A stretch of 64,000 nt of DNA from Gordionus sp. m RMFG-2023 (lineage: Eukaryota; Nematomorpha; Gordioida; Chordodea; Parachordodidae): assembly GCF_954871325.1 (NCBI RefSeq), contig NC_088776.1, positions 24,910,508 through 24,974,507 of the forward strand. Reading direction: 5' to 3'. A model generated the notes under the pieces. The model had not been told where the DNA came from. It made no database searches and saw nothing but the letters and a program-made list of their open reading frames with translations. Positions 28,001 to 39,858 of the stretch are shown here, one piece after another. The position numbers and the translations under genes were made by a program. How positions within the stretch are numbered: position 1 is the first letter of the stretch; each line of letters begins with the position of its first letter.

Positions 28001-31000
28001 CACCTTGAGCAAAGAAAAGAGAACTTCTTCACCATCGCTAAACCATCTTCCTCACCAACAACAGTATATTCTATTTTATAATTTCAATTTACACGTTTTA
28101 TTTCAGGTTATTTACGGCAAACTACGAACAAGGAAATCACAACATCATCTTCAAAAACGAAACCACCTTGAGCAAAGAAAAGAGAACTTCTTCACCATCG
28201 CTACCAACAACAGTAAATTCTATTTTATAATTTCAATTTACACGTTTTTTTTTCAGGTTATTTACGGCAAACTACGAGCAAGGAAATTACAACAACATCT
28301 TTAAAAATGAAACCAACTTGAGCAAAGAAAAAAGAACTTCTTCACCATCGCTAAACCATCTTCCTCACCAACAACAGTATATTCTATTTAATTTCAATTT
28401 ACACGTTTTATTTCAGGTTATTTACAGCAAACTACGAACAAGGAAATCACAACATCATCTTCAAAAACGAAACCACCTTGAGTAAAGAAAAGAGAACTTC
28501 TTCACCATCGATAAACAATCTTCCTTACCAACAACAGTATATTCTATTTTATAATTTCAATTTACACGTTTTATTTCAGGTTATTTACGGCAAACTACGA
28601 ACAAGGAAATCACAACATCATCTTCAAAAACGAAACCACCTTGAGCAAAGAAAAGAGAACTTCTTCACCATCGCTACCAACAACAGTAAATTCTATTTTA
28701 TAATTTCAATTTACACGTTTTTTTTCAGGTTATTTACGGCAAACTACGAGCAAGGAAATTACAACAACATCTTCAAAAATGAAACCAACTTGAGCAAAGA
28801 AAAAAGAACTTCTTCACCATCGCTAAACCATCTTCCTCACCAACAACAGTATATTCTATTTAATTTCAATTTACACGTTTTATTTCAGGTTATTTACGGC
28901 AAACTACGAACAAGGAAATCACAACATCATCTTCAAAAACGAAACTACCTTGAGCAAAGAAAAGAGAACTTCTTCACCATCGCTACCAACAACAGTAAAT
29001 TCTATTTTATAATTTCAATTTACACGTTTTTTTTCAGGTTATTTACGGCTAACTACGAGCAAGGAAATTACAACATCATCTTCAAAAACGAAACCAACTT
29101 GAGCAAAGAAAAAAGAACTTCTTCACCATCGCTAAACCATCTTCCTCACCAACAATAGTATATTCTATTTAATTTCAATTTACACGTTTTATTTCCTGTT
29201 ATTTACGGCAAACTACGAGCAAGGAAATCACAACATCATTTTCAAAAACGAAACCACCTTGAGCAAAGAAAAGAGAACTTCTTCACCATCGCTAAACCAT
29301 CTTCCTCACCAACAACAGTATATTCTATTTAATTTCAATTTACATGTTTTATTTCAGGTTATTTACGGCAAACTACGAGCAAGGAAATCACAACATCATC
29401 TTCAAAAACGAAACCACCTTGAGCAAAGAAAAGAGAACTTCTTCACCATCGCTAAACCATCTTCCTCACCAACAACAGTATATTCTATTTTATAATTTCA
29501 ATTTACACGTTTTATTTCAGGTTATTTACGGCAAACTACGAACAAGGAAATCACAACATCATCTTCAAAAACGAAACCACCTTGAGTAAAGAAAAGAGAA
29601 CTTCTTCACCATCGATAAACAATCTTCCTCACCAACAACAGTATATTCTATTTTATAATTTCAATTTACACGTTTTATTTCAGGTTATTTACGGCAAACT
29701 ACGAACAAGGAAATCACAACATCATCTTCAAAAACGAAACCACCTTGAGCAAAGAAAAGAGAACTTCTTCACCATCGCTACCAACAACAGTAAATTCTAT
29801 TTTATAATTTCAATTTACACGTTTTTTTTCAGGTTATTTACGGCAAACTACGAGCAAGGAAATTACAACAACATCTTCAAAAATGAAACCAACTTGAGCA
29901 AAGAAAAAAGAACTTCTTCACCATCGCTAAACCATCTTCCTCACCAACAACAGTATATTCTATTTAATTTCAATTTACACGTTTTATTTCAGGTTATTTA
30001 CGGCAAACTACGAACAAGGAAATCACAACATCATCTTCAAAAACGAAACCACCTTGAGCAAAGAAAAGAGAACTTCTTCACCATCGCTACCAACAACAGT
30101 AAATTATATTTTATAATTTCAATTTACACGTTTTTTTTCAGGTTATTTACGGCTAACTACGAGCAAGGAAATTACAACATCATCTTCAAAAACGAAACCA
30201 ACTTGAGCAAAGAAAAAAGAACTTCTTCACCATCGCTAAACCATCTTCCTCACCAACAACAGTATATTCTATTTAATTTCAATTTACACGTTTTATTTCA
30301 GGTTATTTACGGCAAACTACGAGCAAGGAAATCACAACATCATTTTCAAAAACGAAACCACCTTGAGCAAAGAAAAGAGAACTTCTTCACCATCGCTAAA
30401 CCATCTTCCTCACCAACAACAGTATATTCTATTTAATTTCAATTTACACATTTTATTTCAGGTTATTTACGGCAAACTACGAACAAGGAAATCACAACAT
30501 CATCTTCAAAAACGAAACCACCTTGAGCAAAGAAAAGAGAACTTCTTCACCATCGCTACCAACAACAGTAAATTATATTTTATAATTTCAATTTACACGT
30601 TTTTTTTCAGGTTATTTACGGCTAACTACGAGCAAGGAAATTACAACAACATCTTCAAAAATGAAACCAACTTGAGCAAAGAAAAAAGAACTTCTTCACC
30701 ATCGCTAAACCATCTTCCTCACCAACAACAGTATATTCTATTTAATTTCAATTTACACGTTTTATTTCAGGTTATTTACGGCAAACTACGAACAAGGAAA
30801 TCACAACATCATCTTCAAAAACGAAACCACCTTGAGCAAAGAAAAGAGAACTTCTTCACCATCGCTACCAACAACAGTAAATTATATTTTATAATTTCAA
30901 TTTACACGTTTTTTTTCAGGTTATTTACGGCAAACTACGAGCAAGGAAATTACAACAACATCTTCAAAAATGAAACCAACTTGAGCAAAGAAAAAAGAAC

Positions 31001-34000
31001 TTCTTCACCATCGCTAAACCATCTTCCTCACCAACAACAGTATATTCTATTTAATTTCAATTTACACGTTTTATTTCAGGTTATTTACGGCAAACTACGA
31101 ACAAGGAAATCACAACATCATCTTCAAAAACGAAACCACCTTGAGCAAAGAAAAGAGAACTTCTTCACCATCGCTACCAACAACAGTAAATTATATTTTA
31201 TAATTTCAATTTACACGTTTTTTTTCAGGTTATTTACGGCTAACTACGAGCAAGGAAATTACAACATCATCTTCAAAAACGAAACCAACTTGAGCAAAGA
31301 AAAAAGAACTTCTTCACCATCGCTAAACCATCTTCCTCACCAACAACAGTATATTCTATTTAATTTCAATTTACACGTTTTATTTCAGGTTATTTACGGC
31401 AAACTACGAACAAGGAAATCACAACATCATCTTCAAAAACGAAACCACCTTGAGCAAAGAAAAGAGAACTTCTTCACCATCGCTACCAACAACAGTAAAT
31501 TATATTTTATAATTTCAATTTACACGTTTTTTTTCAGGTTATTTACGGCTAACTACGAGCAAGGAAATTACAACATCATCTTCAAAAACGAAACCAACTT
31601 GAGCAAAGAAAAAAGAACTTCTTCACCATCGCTAAACCATCTTCCTCACCAACAACAGTATATTCTATTTAATTTCAATTTACACGTTTTATTTCAGGTT
31701 ATTTACGGCAAACTACGAGCAAGGAAATCACAACATCATTTTCAAAAACGAAACCACCTTGAGCAAAGAAAAGAGAACTTCTTCACCATCGCTAAACCAT
31801 CTTCCTCACCAACAACAGTATATTCTATTTAATTTCAATTTACACATTTTATTTCAGGTTATTTACGGCAAACTACGAGCAAGGAAATCACAACATCATC
31901 TTCAAAAACGAAACCACCTTGAGCAAAGAAAAGAGAACTTCTTCACCATCGCTAAACCATCTTCCTCACCAACAACAGTATATTCTATTTTATAATTTCA
32001 ATTTACACGTTTTATTTCAGGTTATTTACGGCAAACTACGAACAAGGAAATCACAACATCATCTTCAAAAACGAAACCACCTTGAGCAAAGAAAAGAGAA
32101 CTTCTTCACCATCGCTACCAACAACAGTAAATTCTATTTTATAATTTCAATTTACACGTTTTTTTTTCAGGTTATTTACGGCAAACTACGAGCAAGGAAA
32201 TTACAACAACATCTTTAAAAATGAAACCAACTTGAGCAAAGAAAAAAGAACTTCTTCACCATCGCTAAACCATCTTCCTCACCAACAACAGTATATTCTA
32301 TTTAATTTCAATTTACACGTTTTATTTCAGGTTATTTACGGCAAACTACGAACAAGGAAATCACAACATCATCTTCAAAAACGAAACCACTTTGAGCAAA
32401 GAAAAGAGAACTTCTTCACCATCGCTACCAACAACAGTAAATTCTATTTTATAATTTCAATTTACACGTTTTTTTTCAGGTTATTTACGGCTAACTACGA
32501 GCAAGGAAATTACAACATCATCTTCAAAAACGAAACCAACTTGAGCAAAGAAAAAAGAACTTCTTCACCATCGCTAAACCATCTTCCTCACCAACAACAG
32601 TATATTCTATTTAATTTCAATTTACACGTTTTATTTCAGGTTATTTACGGCAAACTACGAGCAAGGAAATCACAACATCATTTTCAAAAACGAAACCACC
32701 TTGAGCAAAGAAAAGAGAACTTCTTCACCATCGCTAAACCATCTTCCTCACCAACAACAGTATATTCTATTTAATTTCAATTTACACATTTTATTTCAGG
32801 TTATTTACGGCAAACTACGAGCAAGGAAATCACAACATCATCTTCAAAAACGAAACCACCTTGAGCAAAGAAAAGAGAACTTCTTCACCATCGCTAAACC
32901 ATCTTCCTCACCAACAACAGTATATTCTATTGTATAATTTCAATTTACACGTTTTATTTCAGGTTATTTACGGCAAACTACGAACAGGAAATCACAACAT
33001 CATCTTCAAAAAAACCACCTTGAGCAAAGAAAAGAGAACTTCTTCACCATCGCTAAACCATCTTCCTCACCAACAACAGTATATTCTATTTAATTTCAAT
33101 TTACACAATTTATTTCAGGTTATTTACGGCAAACTACGAGCAAGGAAATTACAACATCATCTTCAAAAACGAAACCAACTTGAGCAAAGAAAAGAGAACT
33201 TCTTCACCATCGCTAAACCATCTTCCTCACCAACAACAGTAAATTCTATTTCATAATTTCAATTTACACGTTTTATTTCAGGTTATTTACGGCAAACTAC
33301 GAGCAAGGAAATCACAACATCGTCTTCAAAAACGAAACCACCTTGAGCAAAGAAAAGAGAACTTCTTCACCATCGCTAAACCATCTTCCTCACCAACAAC
33401 AGTATATTCTATTTTATAATTTCAATTTACACGTTTTATTTCAGGTTATTTACGGCAAACTACGAACAAGGAAATCACAACATCATCTTCAAAAACGAAA
33501 CCACCTTGAGTAAAGAAAAGAGAACTTCTTCACCATCGATAAACAATCTTCCTTACCAACAACAGTATATTCTATTTTATAATTTCAATTTACACGTTTT
33601 ATTTCAGGTTATTTACGGCAAACTACGAACAAGGAAATCACAACATCATCTTCAAAAACGAAACCACCTTGAGCAAAGAAAAGAGAACTTCTTCACCATC
33701 GCTACCAACAACAGTAAATTCTATTTTATAATTTCAATTTACACGTTTTTTTTCAGGTTATTTACGGCAAACTACGAGCAAGGAAATTACAACAACATCT
33801 TCAAAAATGAAACCAACTTGAGCAAAGAAAAAAGAACTTCTTCACCATCGCTAAACCATCTTCCTCACCAACAACAGTATATTCTATTTAATTTCAATTT
33901 ACACGTTTTATTTCAGGTTATTTACGGCAAACTACGAACAAGGAAATCACTACATCATCTTCAAAAACGAAACCACCTTGAGCAAAGAAAAGAGAACTTC

Positions 34001-35027
34001 TTCACCATCGCTACCAACAACAGTAAATTCTATTTTATAATTTCAATTTACACGTTTTTTTTCAGGTTATTTACGGCTAACTACGAGCAAGGAAATTACA
34101 ACATCATCTTCAAAAACGAAACCAACTTGAGCAAAGAAAAAAGAACTTCTTCACCATCGCTAAACCATCTTCCTCACCAACAACAGTATATTCTATTTAA
34201 TTTCAATTTACACGTTTTATTTCAGGTTATTTAGAGCAAACTACGAGCAAGGAAATCACAACATCATTTTCAAAAACGAAACCACCTTGAAGAAAAGAGA
34301 ACTTCTTCACCATCGCTAAACCATCTTCCTCACCAACAACAGTATATTCTATTTAATTTCAATTTACATGTTTTATTTCAGGTTATTTACGGCAAACTAC
34401 GAGCAAGGAAATCACAACATCATCTTCAAAAACGAAACCACCTTGAGCAAAGAAAAGAGAACTTCTTCACCATCGCTAAACCATCTTCCTCACCAACAAC
34501 AGTATATTCTATTTTATAATTTCAATTTACACGTTTTATTTCAGGTTATTTACGGCAAACTACGAACAAGGAAATCACAACATCATCTTCAAAAACGAAA
34601 CCACCTTGAGTAAAGAAAAGAGAACTTCTTCACCATCGATAAACAATCTTCCTCACCAACAACAGTATATTCTATTTTATAATTTCTTTACACGTTTTAT
34701 TTCAGGTTATTTACGGCAAACTACGAACAAGGAAATCACAACATCATCTTCAAAAACGAAACCACCTTGAGCAAAGAAAAGAGAACTTCTTCACCATCGC
34801 TACCAACAACAGTAAATTCTATTTCATAATTTCAATTTACACGTTTTTTTTCAGGTTATTTACGGCAAACTACGAGCAAGGAAATTACAACAACATCTTC
34901 AAAAATGAAACCAACTTGAGCAAAGAAAAAAGAACTTCTTCACCATCGCTAAACCATCTTCCTCACCAACAACAGTATATTCTATTTAATTTCAATTTAC
35001 ACGTTTTATTTCAGGTTATTTACGGCA
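25024..35027 (+). repeat. Ten-kilobase block of the array, copy 2
   Basis: Partner of the block at about 450-10450, nearly identical over its length and in the same orientation. It diverges near its right edge, where copy 1 has AAATCACTAC (10470) and this copy has AAATCACAAC (about 35045). The right 1 kb of the array (35,030-36,020) carries private variants not seen elsewhere, including a GTGAAC change near 35090 and a shortened unit near 35570. Confidence 0.85.
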
Positions 35028-36020
35028 AACTACGAACAAGGAAATCACAACATCATCTTCAAAAACGAAACCACCTTGAGCAAAGAAAAGTGAACTTCTT
35101 CACCATCGCTACCAACAACAGTAAATTCTATTTTATAATTTCAATTTACACGTTTTTTTTCAGGTTATTTACGGCTAACTACGAGCAAGGAAATTACAAC
35201 ATCATCTTCAAAAACGAAACCAACTTGAGCAAAGAAAAAAGAACTTCTTCACTATCGCTAAACCATCTTCCTCACCAACAACAGTATATTCTATTTAATT
35301 TCAATTTACACGTTTTATTTCAGGTTATTTACGGCAAACTACGAGCAAGGAAATCACAACATCATTTTCAAAAACGAAACCACCTTGAGCAAAGAAAAGA
35401 GAACTTCTTCACCATCGCTAAACCATCTTCCTCACCAACAACAGTATATTCTATTTAATTTCAATTTACACATTTTATTTCAGGTTATTTACGGCAAACT
35501 ACGAGCAAGGAAATCACAACATCATCTTCAAAAACGAAACCACCTTGAGCAAAGAAAAGAGAACTTCTTAAACCATCTTCCTCACCAACAACAGTATATT
35601 CTATTTTATAATTTCAATTTACACGTTTTATTTCAGGTTATTTACGGCAAACTACGAACAAGGAAATCACAACATCATCTTCAAAAAAACCACCTTGAGC
35701 AAAGAAAAGAGAACTTCTTCACCATCGCTACCAACAACAGTAAATTCTATTTTATAATTTCAATTTACACGTTTTTTTTCAGGTTATTTACGGCAAACTT
35801 CGAGCAATGAAATTACAACATCATCTTCAAAAACGAAACCAACTTGAGCAAAGAAAAGAGAACTTCTTCACCATCGCTAAACCATCTTCCTCACCAACAA
35901 CAGTATATTCTATTTAATTTCAATTTACACGTTTTATTTCAGGTTATTTACGACAAACTACGAGCAAGGAAATCACAACATCATCTTCAAAAACGAAACC
36001 ACCTTGAGCAAAGAAAAGAG

Positions 36021-36479
36021 ATTGAAATCTCCTTTTTTAGGTAAAATTTTTTATATTATAAAATTTATTATATTATATTTTTTATATTGCTACAAATGCA
36101 TATGTGTTGTAACCCGATAATCATCAACTCTTGAAGTATAAATATTTATTATATTTTCTTATAATTCATATCTTTGTCTCTTTCTATTTCTTCCTTCTTA
36201 TTTTCATTCTTTTTTTAATTTCTTTGCTCCCCTAAAATCCATCTCCTACCTTCACGCGGTGGGGAGTGAATAGTAATTCTGACTAACGGGAGCTCTGGTA
36301 AATAATGTTAGTATTTAGGGTGCTAATAAGAGATATTGTTTCATTTTTGTAATTTAAAATATAAATTTCGAAATCACATCTCATAAAAAGGAAAATGTCT
36401 GATTCATCCATCATCAAATAAAGGTAAAATATATTATTCATCAATCATTGAATAAAAAAGACAATTCCTCTCTCTTAGT
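36021..36479. other. Unique AT-rich spacer to the right of the array
   Basis: The last unit departs from the satellite consensus after GAAAAGAG (36020) and runs ATTGAAATCTCC, then TTTTTTAG followed by GTAAAATTTT at 36041, which has the form of a 5' splice site. Beyond that lies AT-rich sequence with one GC-richer patch near 36250-36295. I see no gene here. Confidence 0.6.
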
Positions 36480-36595
36480 CTTAATGGGTTGGAATTGGCC
36501 TGAAGGAGGAGGGGGAGGGTAAAAAGAATTATCGTAAAAGAACGAATAAAATTCTCCCCGTCATTTTTGACGGGTTATCAACTAGTTACTAAATA
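36480..36595 (+). mobile_element. Helitron-like 3' terminus
   Basis: The segment ends with a hairpin, CCCGTCATTTTTGACGGG, followed by TTATCAA and CTAG, then a T outside the element. That is the usual Helitron 3' end: a hairpin about 10 bases before CTRR, inserted before a T. The last 50-60 bases, from ATCGTAAAA, closely match the 3' end of the Helitron at 36844-40204 read on the minus strand, so both belong to one family. The element must extend leftward. No 5' TC end could be seen between here and the satellite, so its other end may lie beyond the array or be lost. Confidence 0.6.
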
Positions 36596-36840
36596 ATAGA
36601 AACTTTTTAACATTACTTGTCAGTCATAAATGTCAGTATTACTAAATAATAAAGACTTTTAACAAATATTAACTTTTAACATTACATGTCAGTCATAAAT
36701 GTCAGTATTACTAAATAATAGAAACTTTTAACATTACATGTCAGTCATAAATATCTGTATTACTAAATAATAGAAATTTTTAGCATTACATGTCAGTCAT
36801 AAATGTTAGTATTATTAAATTTTATAATTATATTTTAATA
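36596..36840. repeat. Tandem repeat of about 52 bases, four copies
   Basis: Each copy has TTACTAAATAATAGAAAC, then TTTTAACATTACATGTCAG, then TCATAAATGTCAGTA. Copy two carries an extra partial repeat. Related motifs resume on the far side of the Helitron at 40205, so the repeat existed before that insertion. Confidence 0.8.
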
Positions 36841-37775
36841 AAACTAGTAGAAAGCCCGTCAAAAATGATGGGGAATGAGATTTTTATTCCTTTTTTTACG
36901 ATAGATGTCATGCCAGGTCCAAGCTCACAATATTAGGAACAATGTAATTATAAAAGTTTATCCAGCCCAGCTCAACCCTTAATAATTTGTTAAAGATATT
37001 CCCATGTCAGGTGCAAACTAATATAAATTTTGAGGTTCCAAGCCCAGTCGTATCCAATATAATTATGAAAATTTTTTCCCACCTAGAAGATAGTAAAATT
37101 TTTAATTGATTTATCATCACATGAAGTAGAATTATATGATTTACCAATAAGTTTAAGATTAAAAAAACATGTGAATTCCGTATTAAGGGAAACTGGGATG
37201 GCCTGAGCAAACCACTTATTAGAGAATCATGACAAATAAAATTAAAATATCCGTTTCTTATACTTTTTGGTAATATGATCAATTAAAATTATATCTAAAA
37301 AATATGTTGTTTATTATATATAGTTATTGTAGCTTTCGGATAAATTTAATGTATGTCTTGCATTTCTCAAATTATTTGTCAAAGAATTTGATAAGGGATA
37401 TATATTTTTTTATGTTAAGTAAAAAAAATGCTTTCTATTTAAATTACAAAAATGTCATTAAACACTAATGAAACTTATTTGCAAATTATTTATATATTTT
37501 TTAAGATATTTTTTTTTATTGACATATAAATTTAGGATAATTTTTTTAAAAAATAATGAGGAATATTTATTATGTATTTGATAAAATTAAGAGCAAATCC
37601 TTGTTGACATTTTAATTTTTGATGGAAAAAGTGACAAAATAAATCTGGGCGGTCATCTGGAGCGGAAATAATTAATGTATAATTTTATATCATTTAGGGT
37701 TGTAGAAGAAAGTAATGACAGATTACCAAAGCAGTGTACAAAACACAATACGTCCTGATAAAGATGATATGCCTA

Positions 37776-37900
37776 TGAACGCAAAATGATATTTCTGTCA
37801 ATGTCAGCATTGGTATCCCCCTCTAAAATAAAATCATGAACGACAATGTTAACTAAACCATAAAACGGTCGTAAGTATTGGTATAAAGGCCACGACAGAA
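37776..37900. repeat. Direct repeat R, copy 1 (125 bases)
   Basis: This segment, from the GCAAAATGATATTTCTGTCA motif to AAAGGCCACGACAGAA, recurs at 38363-38489 with scattered substitutions. Both copies lie inside the Helitron on either side of the tRNA-derived repeat. Confidence 0.85.
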
Positions 37901-37989
37901 CTAGGTTAATGATGCTTACTAAAGTGAATGTATGGAAATATTCTAAATACCAACCTAATTTGATACCGACCAAAATTTATTAAAATGTA

Positions 37990-38178
37990 ATAAGATCCTT
38001 ATTATTTAATATATTAATACGGAATCACGTGGTCGAGTCCGGCCTCCTATATATTATCCCCCCAAGGATGGAACCATCAAGTTAGAATAAGAAGAAAAAC
38101 ATGATCATTCCCGGGATTCGAACCCGGGAGCATGGGATAAGTAAACCAAGCTCTTGCCTACTAGGCCATAGAGGCTTT
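37990..38178 (-). repeat. tRNA-derived SINE-like repeat
   Basis: Read on the minus strand from about 38178, it begins GCCTCTATGGCCTAGTAGG, which fits a pol III A box, and carries a perfect T arm, CCCGGGTTCGAATCCCGGG, that fits a B box. The acceptor and anticodon stems do not close, so it is not a working tRNA gene. A non-tRNA body follows to the left, with TTGGGGGGATAATATATAGG. A tRNA head plus unrelated body is the layout of a SINE. The 3' edge is uncertain, and I saw no clear target duplication. Confidence 0.5.
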
Positions 38179-38362
38179 CCAAAAATCACGATTTTTCAAA
38201 TATATATTATAAATATATTTGGTAGTGCCTATCCAAATGAAAAATGAACAAAATTCAAATTTGATAGATGGTACCTTTAGGTACCAAGCATTAACCACAG
38301 AACTACTGCATATTTTTCCATTAATAAAGTTGATGAAATTGGCTGTACTGTACATTCAGGTT

Positions 38363-38489
38363 TGAACACGCAAAACGATATTTCTGTCAATGTCAGAATT
38401 GCTATCCCCTTCTAAAATAGAATCATGAACGACAATGTTAACTCAACCATAAAACGGTCGTAAGTATTGTTATAAAGGCCACGACAGAA
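38363..38489. repeat. Direct repeat R, copy 2 (127 bases)
   Basis: Partner of 37776-37900. It is itself flanked by two copies of a 62-base segment beginning TACTGCATATTTTTCC (38304-38365 and 38491-38553), so a local tandem duplication followed the first. Confidence 0.85.
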
Positions 38490-38642
38490 ATACTGCATAT
38501 TTTTCCATTAATAAAGTTGATGAAATTGGCCGTACTCTACATTCAAGTTTGAACATTCCTCTAAATATTCATGAAAGTTTCTCAGAGATCGGATAATAAT
38601 ATTTATATTAACTCCTAGTGAAGTGAATGATAGTACAGAATT

Positions 38643-39153
38643 AAATGTTTATATTTGTTAAAAAATAGGCGGAGGTAGCATAGGAATTGTAGTAGTGGTG
38701 ATAGAAATATCATTTGGAGAAATGGGTGAAAATAAAATAAACATAGATATAAAATATAAGATTTAAAAAAACAAAATAAACCTCCAGATGAGTTCATTTC
38801 AAGCGTAGTTCTTTATTATTTTGTCTACCAGTAACTCTAGAACGGGTAAGGCGTTTGTTTAATCGTCATTATTTTCTTTGCTTATCTTTAATAATACATT
38901 CATCATGTTTTGTAGCAATGTGAGGGATTAGGGTTAGCCTAGACAAATAAAGAAATCAGGCAAAAATATAAATAAACTATTGTTGAAATTAAATAAACAT
39001 TAAAATAATGTAAAACCGGTAGATGGGTCAATATTAGATGCATATTTCTAGTAGTTGGAGGGCTATCATCAAAAAAAATTTTGGGGGACTTATCAAGCCT
39101 ATTATGATATTCTAAAAGTTAAAAAATAACATGATGAATGTAATGTTATTAAG
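38643..39153. repeat. Direct repeat D, copy 1 (about 511 bases)
   Basis: A long segment beginning AAATGTTTATATTTGTTAAA and including CTCTAGAACGGGTAAGGCG recurs 710 bases downstream with a few percent of changes. Small open frames read from its minus strand (starting MNSSGGLFCFF) occur in both copies, but they are low-complexity and I do not regard them as genes. Confidence 0.9.
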
Positions 39154-39352
39154 ATAAAGGTTAATTAATTGTAAGGTAATTAAAAAATAAGATTAAAAAG
39201 GGGGGGGGAAAGAAGGTATAAATTATTATATTATAAAAATTAAATTAAATTAAATTAAATTAAAGGAATTGATAAGGTTTTGAGAAATAGTGGTTAATAG
39301 ATAATAGAGATAGAAAGAAAAGAATGAGATAATAAAATTTAGTGATAAATAA

Positions 39353-39858
39353 AAATGTTTATATTTGTTAAAAAATAGGTGGAGGTGGCATAGGGATTGT
39401 GGTAGTAGTGATAGAAATATCATTTGGAGAACTGGGTGAAAATAAAATAAATATAGATATAAAATATAAGATAAAAAAAAACAAAATAAACCTCCAGATG
39501 AGTTCATTTCAAGCGTAGTTCTTTATTATTTTGTCTACCAGTAACTCTAGAACGGGTAAGGCGTTTGTTTAATCGTCATTATTTTCTTTGCTTATCTTTA
39601 ATAATAGATTCATCATGTTTTGTAGCAATGTGATGGATTAGGGTTAGCCTAGACAAATATAGAAATCAGGCAAAAATATAAATAAACTATTGTTGAAATT
39701 AAACAAACATTAAAATAATGTAAAACCGGTAGATGGGTCAATATTAGATGCATATTTCTAGTTGGAGGGCTATCATCAAAATTTTTTGGGGGACTTATCA
39801 AGCCTATTATGATATTCTAAAAGTTAAAAAACAATGTGATGAATGTAATGTTATTAAG
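39353..39858. repeat. Direct repeat D, copy 2 (about 506 bases)
   Basis: Partner of 38643-39153, in the same orientation inside the Helitron. The 200-base spacer between copies contains a G run and a TTAAA microsatellite near 39240. Confidence 0.9.

Larger units (their letters stand above)
1..36020 (+). repeat. Satellite array of about 230 units (149-163 bases each)
   Basis: Head-to-tail repeats fill this stretch with no other sequence between them and no inverted unit; the left edge of the window cuts the first unit. Three main forms occur: 160 bases (ends TATTCTATTTAATTTC), 163 bases (three extra bases, TATTCTATTTTATAATTTC) and about 149 bases, which lacks 14 bases between CATCGCT and ACCAACAACAG. 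Each unit divides into a C-rich part of 120 or 106 bases and an AT-rich part of 40-43 bases that begins GTATAT or GTAAAT and ends TTTTATTTCAG or TTTTTTTTCAG. The C-rich part is open in two frames. Long open frames run through many units but begin at TTG, not ATG, so I do not call them genes. Similarity stops at about 36020. It may be a plain satellite, or an amplified exon plus intron unit; the sequence alone does not decide. Confidence 0.97.

Noticed and set aside
1-36020. Dozens of open frames of 60-489 codons in the array taken as genes
   Set aside because: They begin at TTG or at chance ATGs, overlap each other in two frames and simply restate the satellite. I treat them as by-products of the repeat, and discuss coding potential only as a hypothesis about the ancestral unit.
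1-36020. CRISPR array
   Set aside because: The whole unit is repeated, with no unique spacers between conserved repeats, and the setting is eukaryotic.
37007-37973. Minus-strand open frames at 37007-37282 and 37773-37973
   Set aside because: They are AT-driven frames inside the non-autonomous Helitron, with no motif and no splice context.
38107-38178. Functional tRNA gene on the minus strand
   Set aside because: The T arm is perfect, but the acceptor and anticodon stems do not pair; a tRNA-derived repeat fits better.
38615-39507. Minus-strand open frames starting MNSSGGLFCFF as a duplicated gene pair
   Set aside because: They are short, low-complexity and the two copies diverge in frame; they lie in a duplicated non-coding part of a Helitron.
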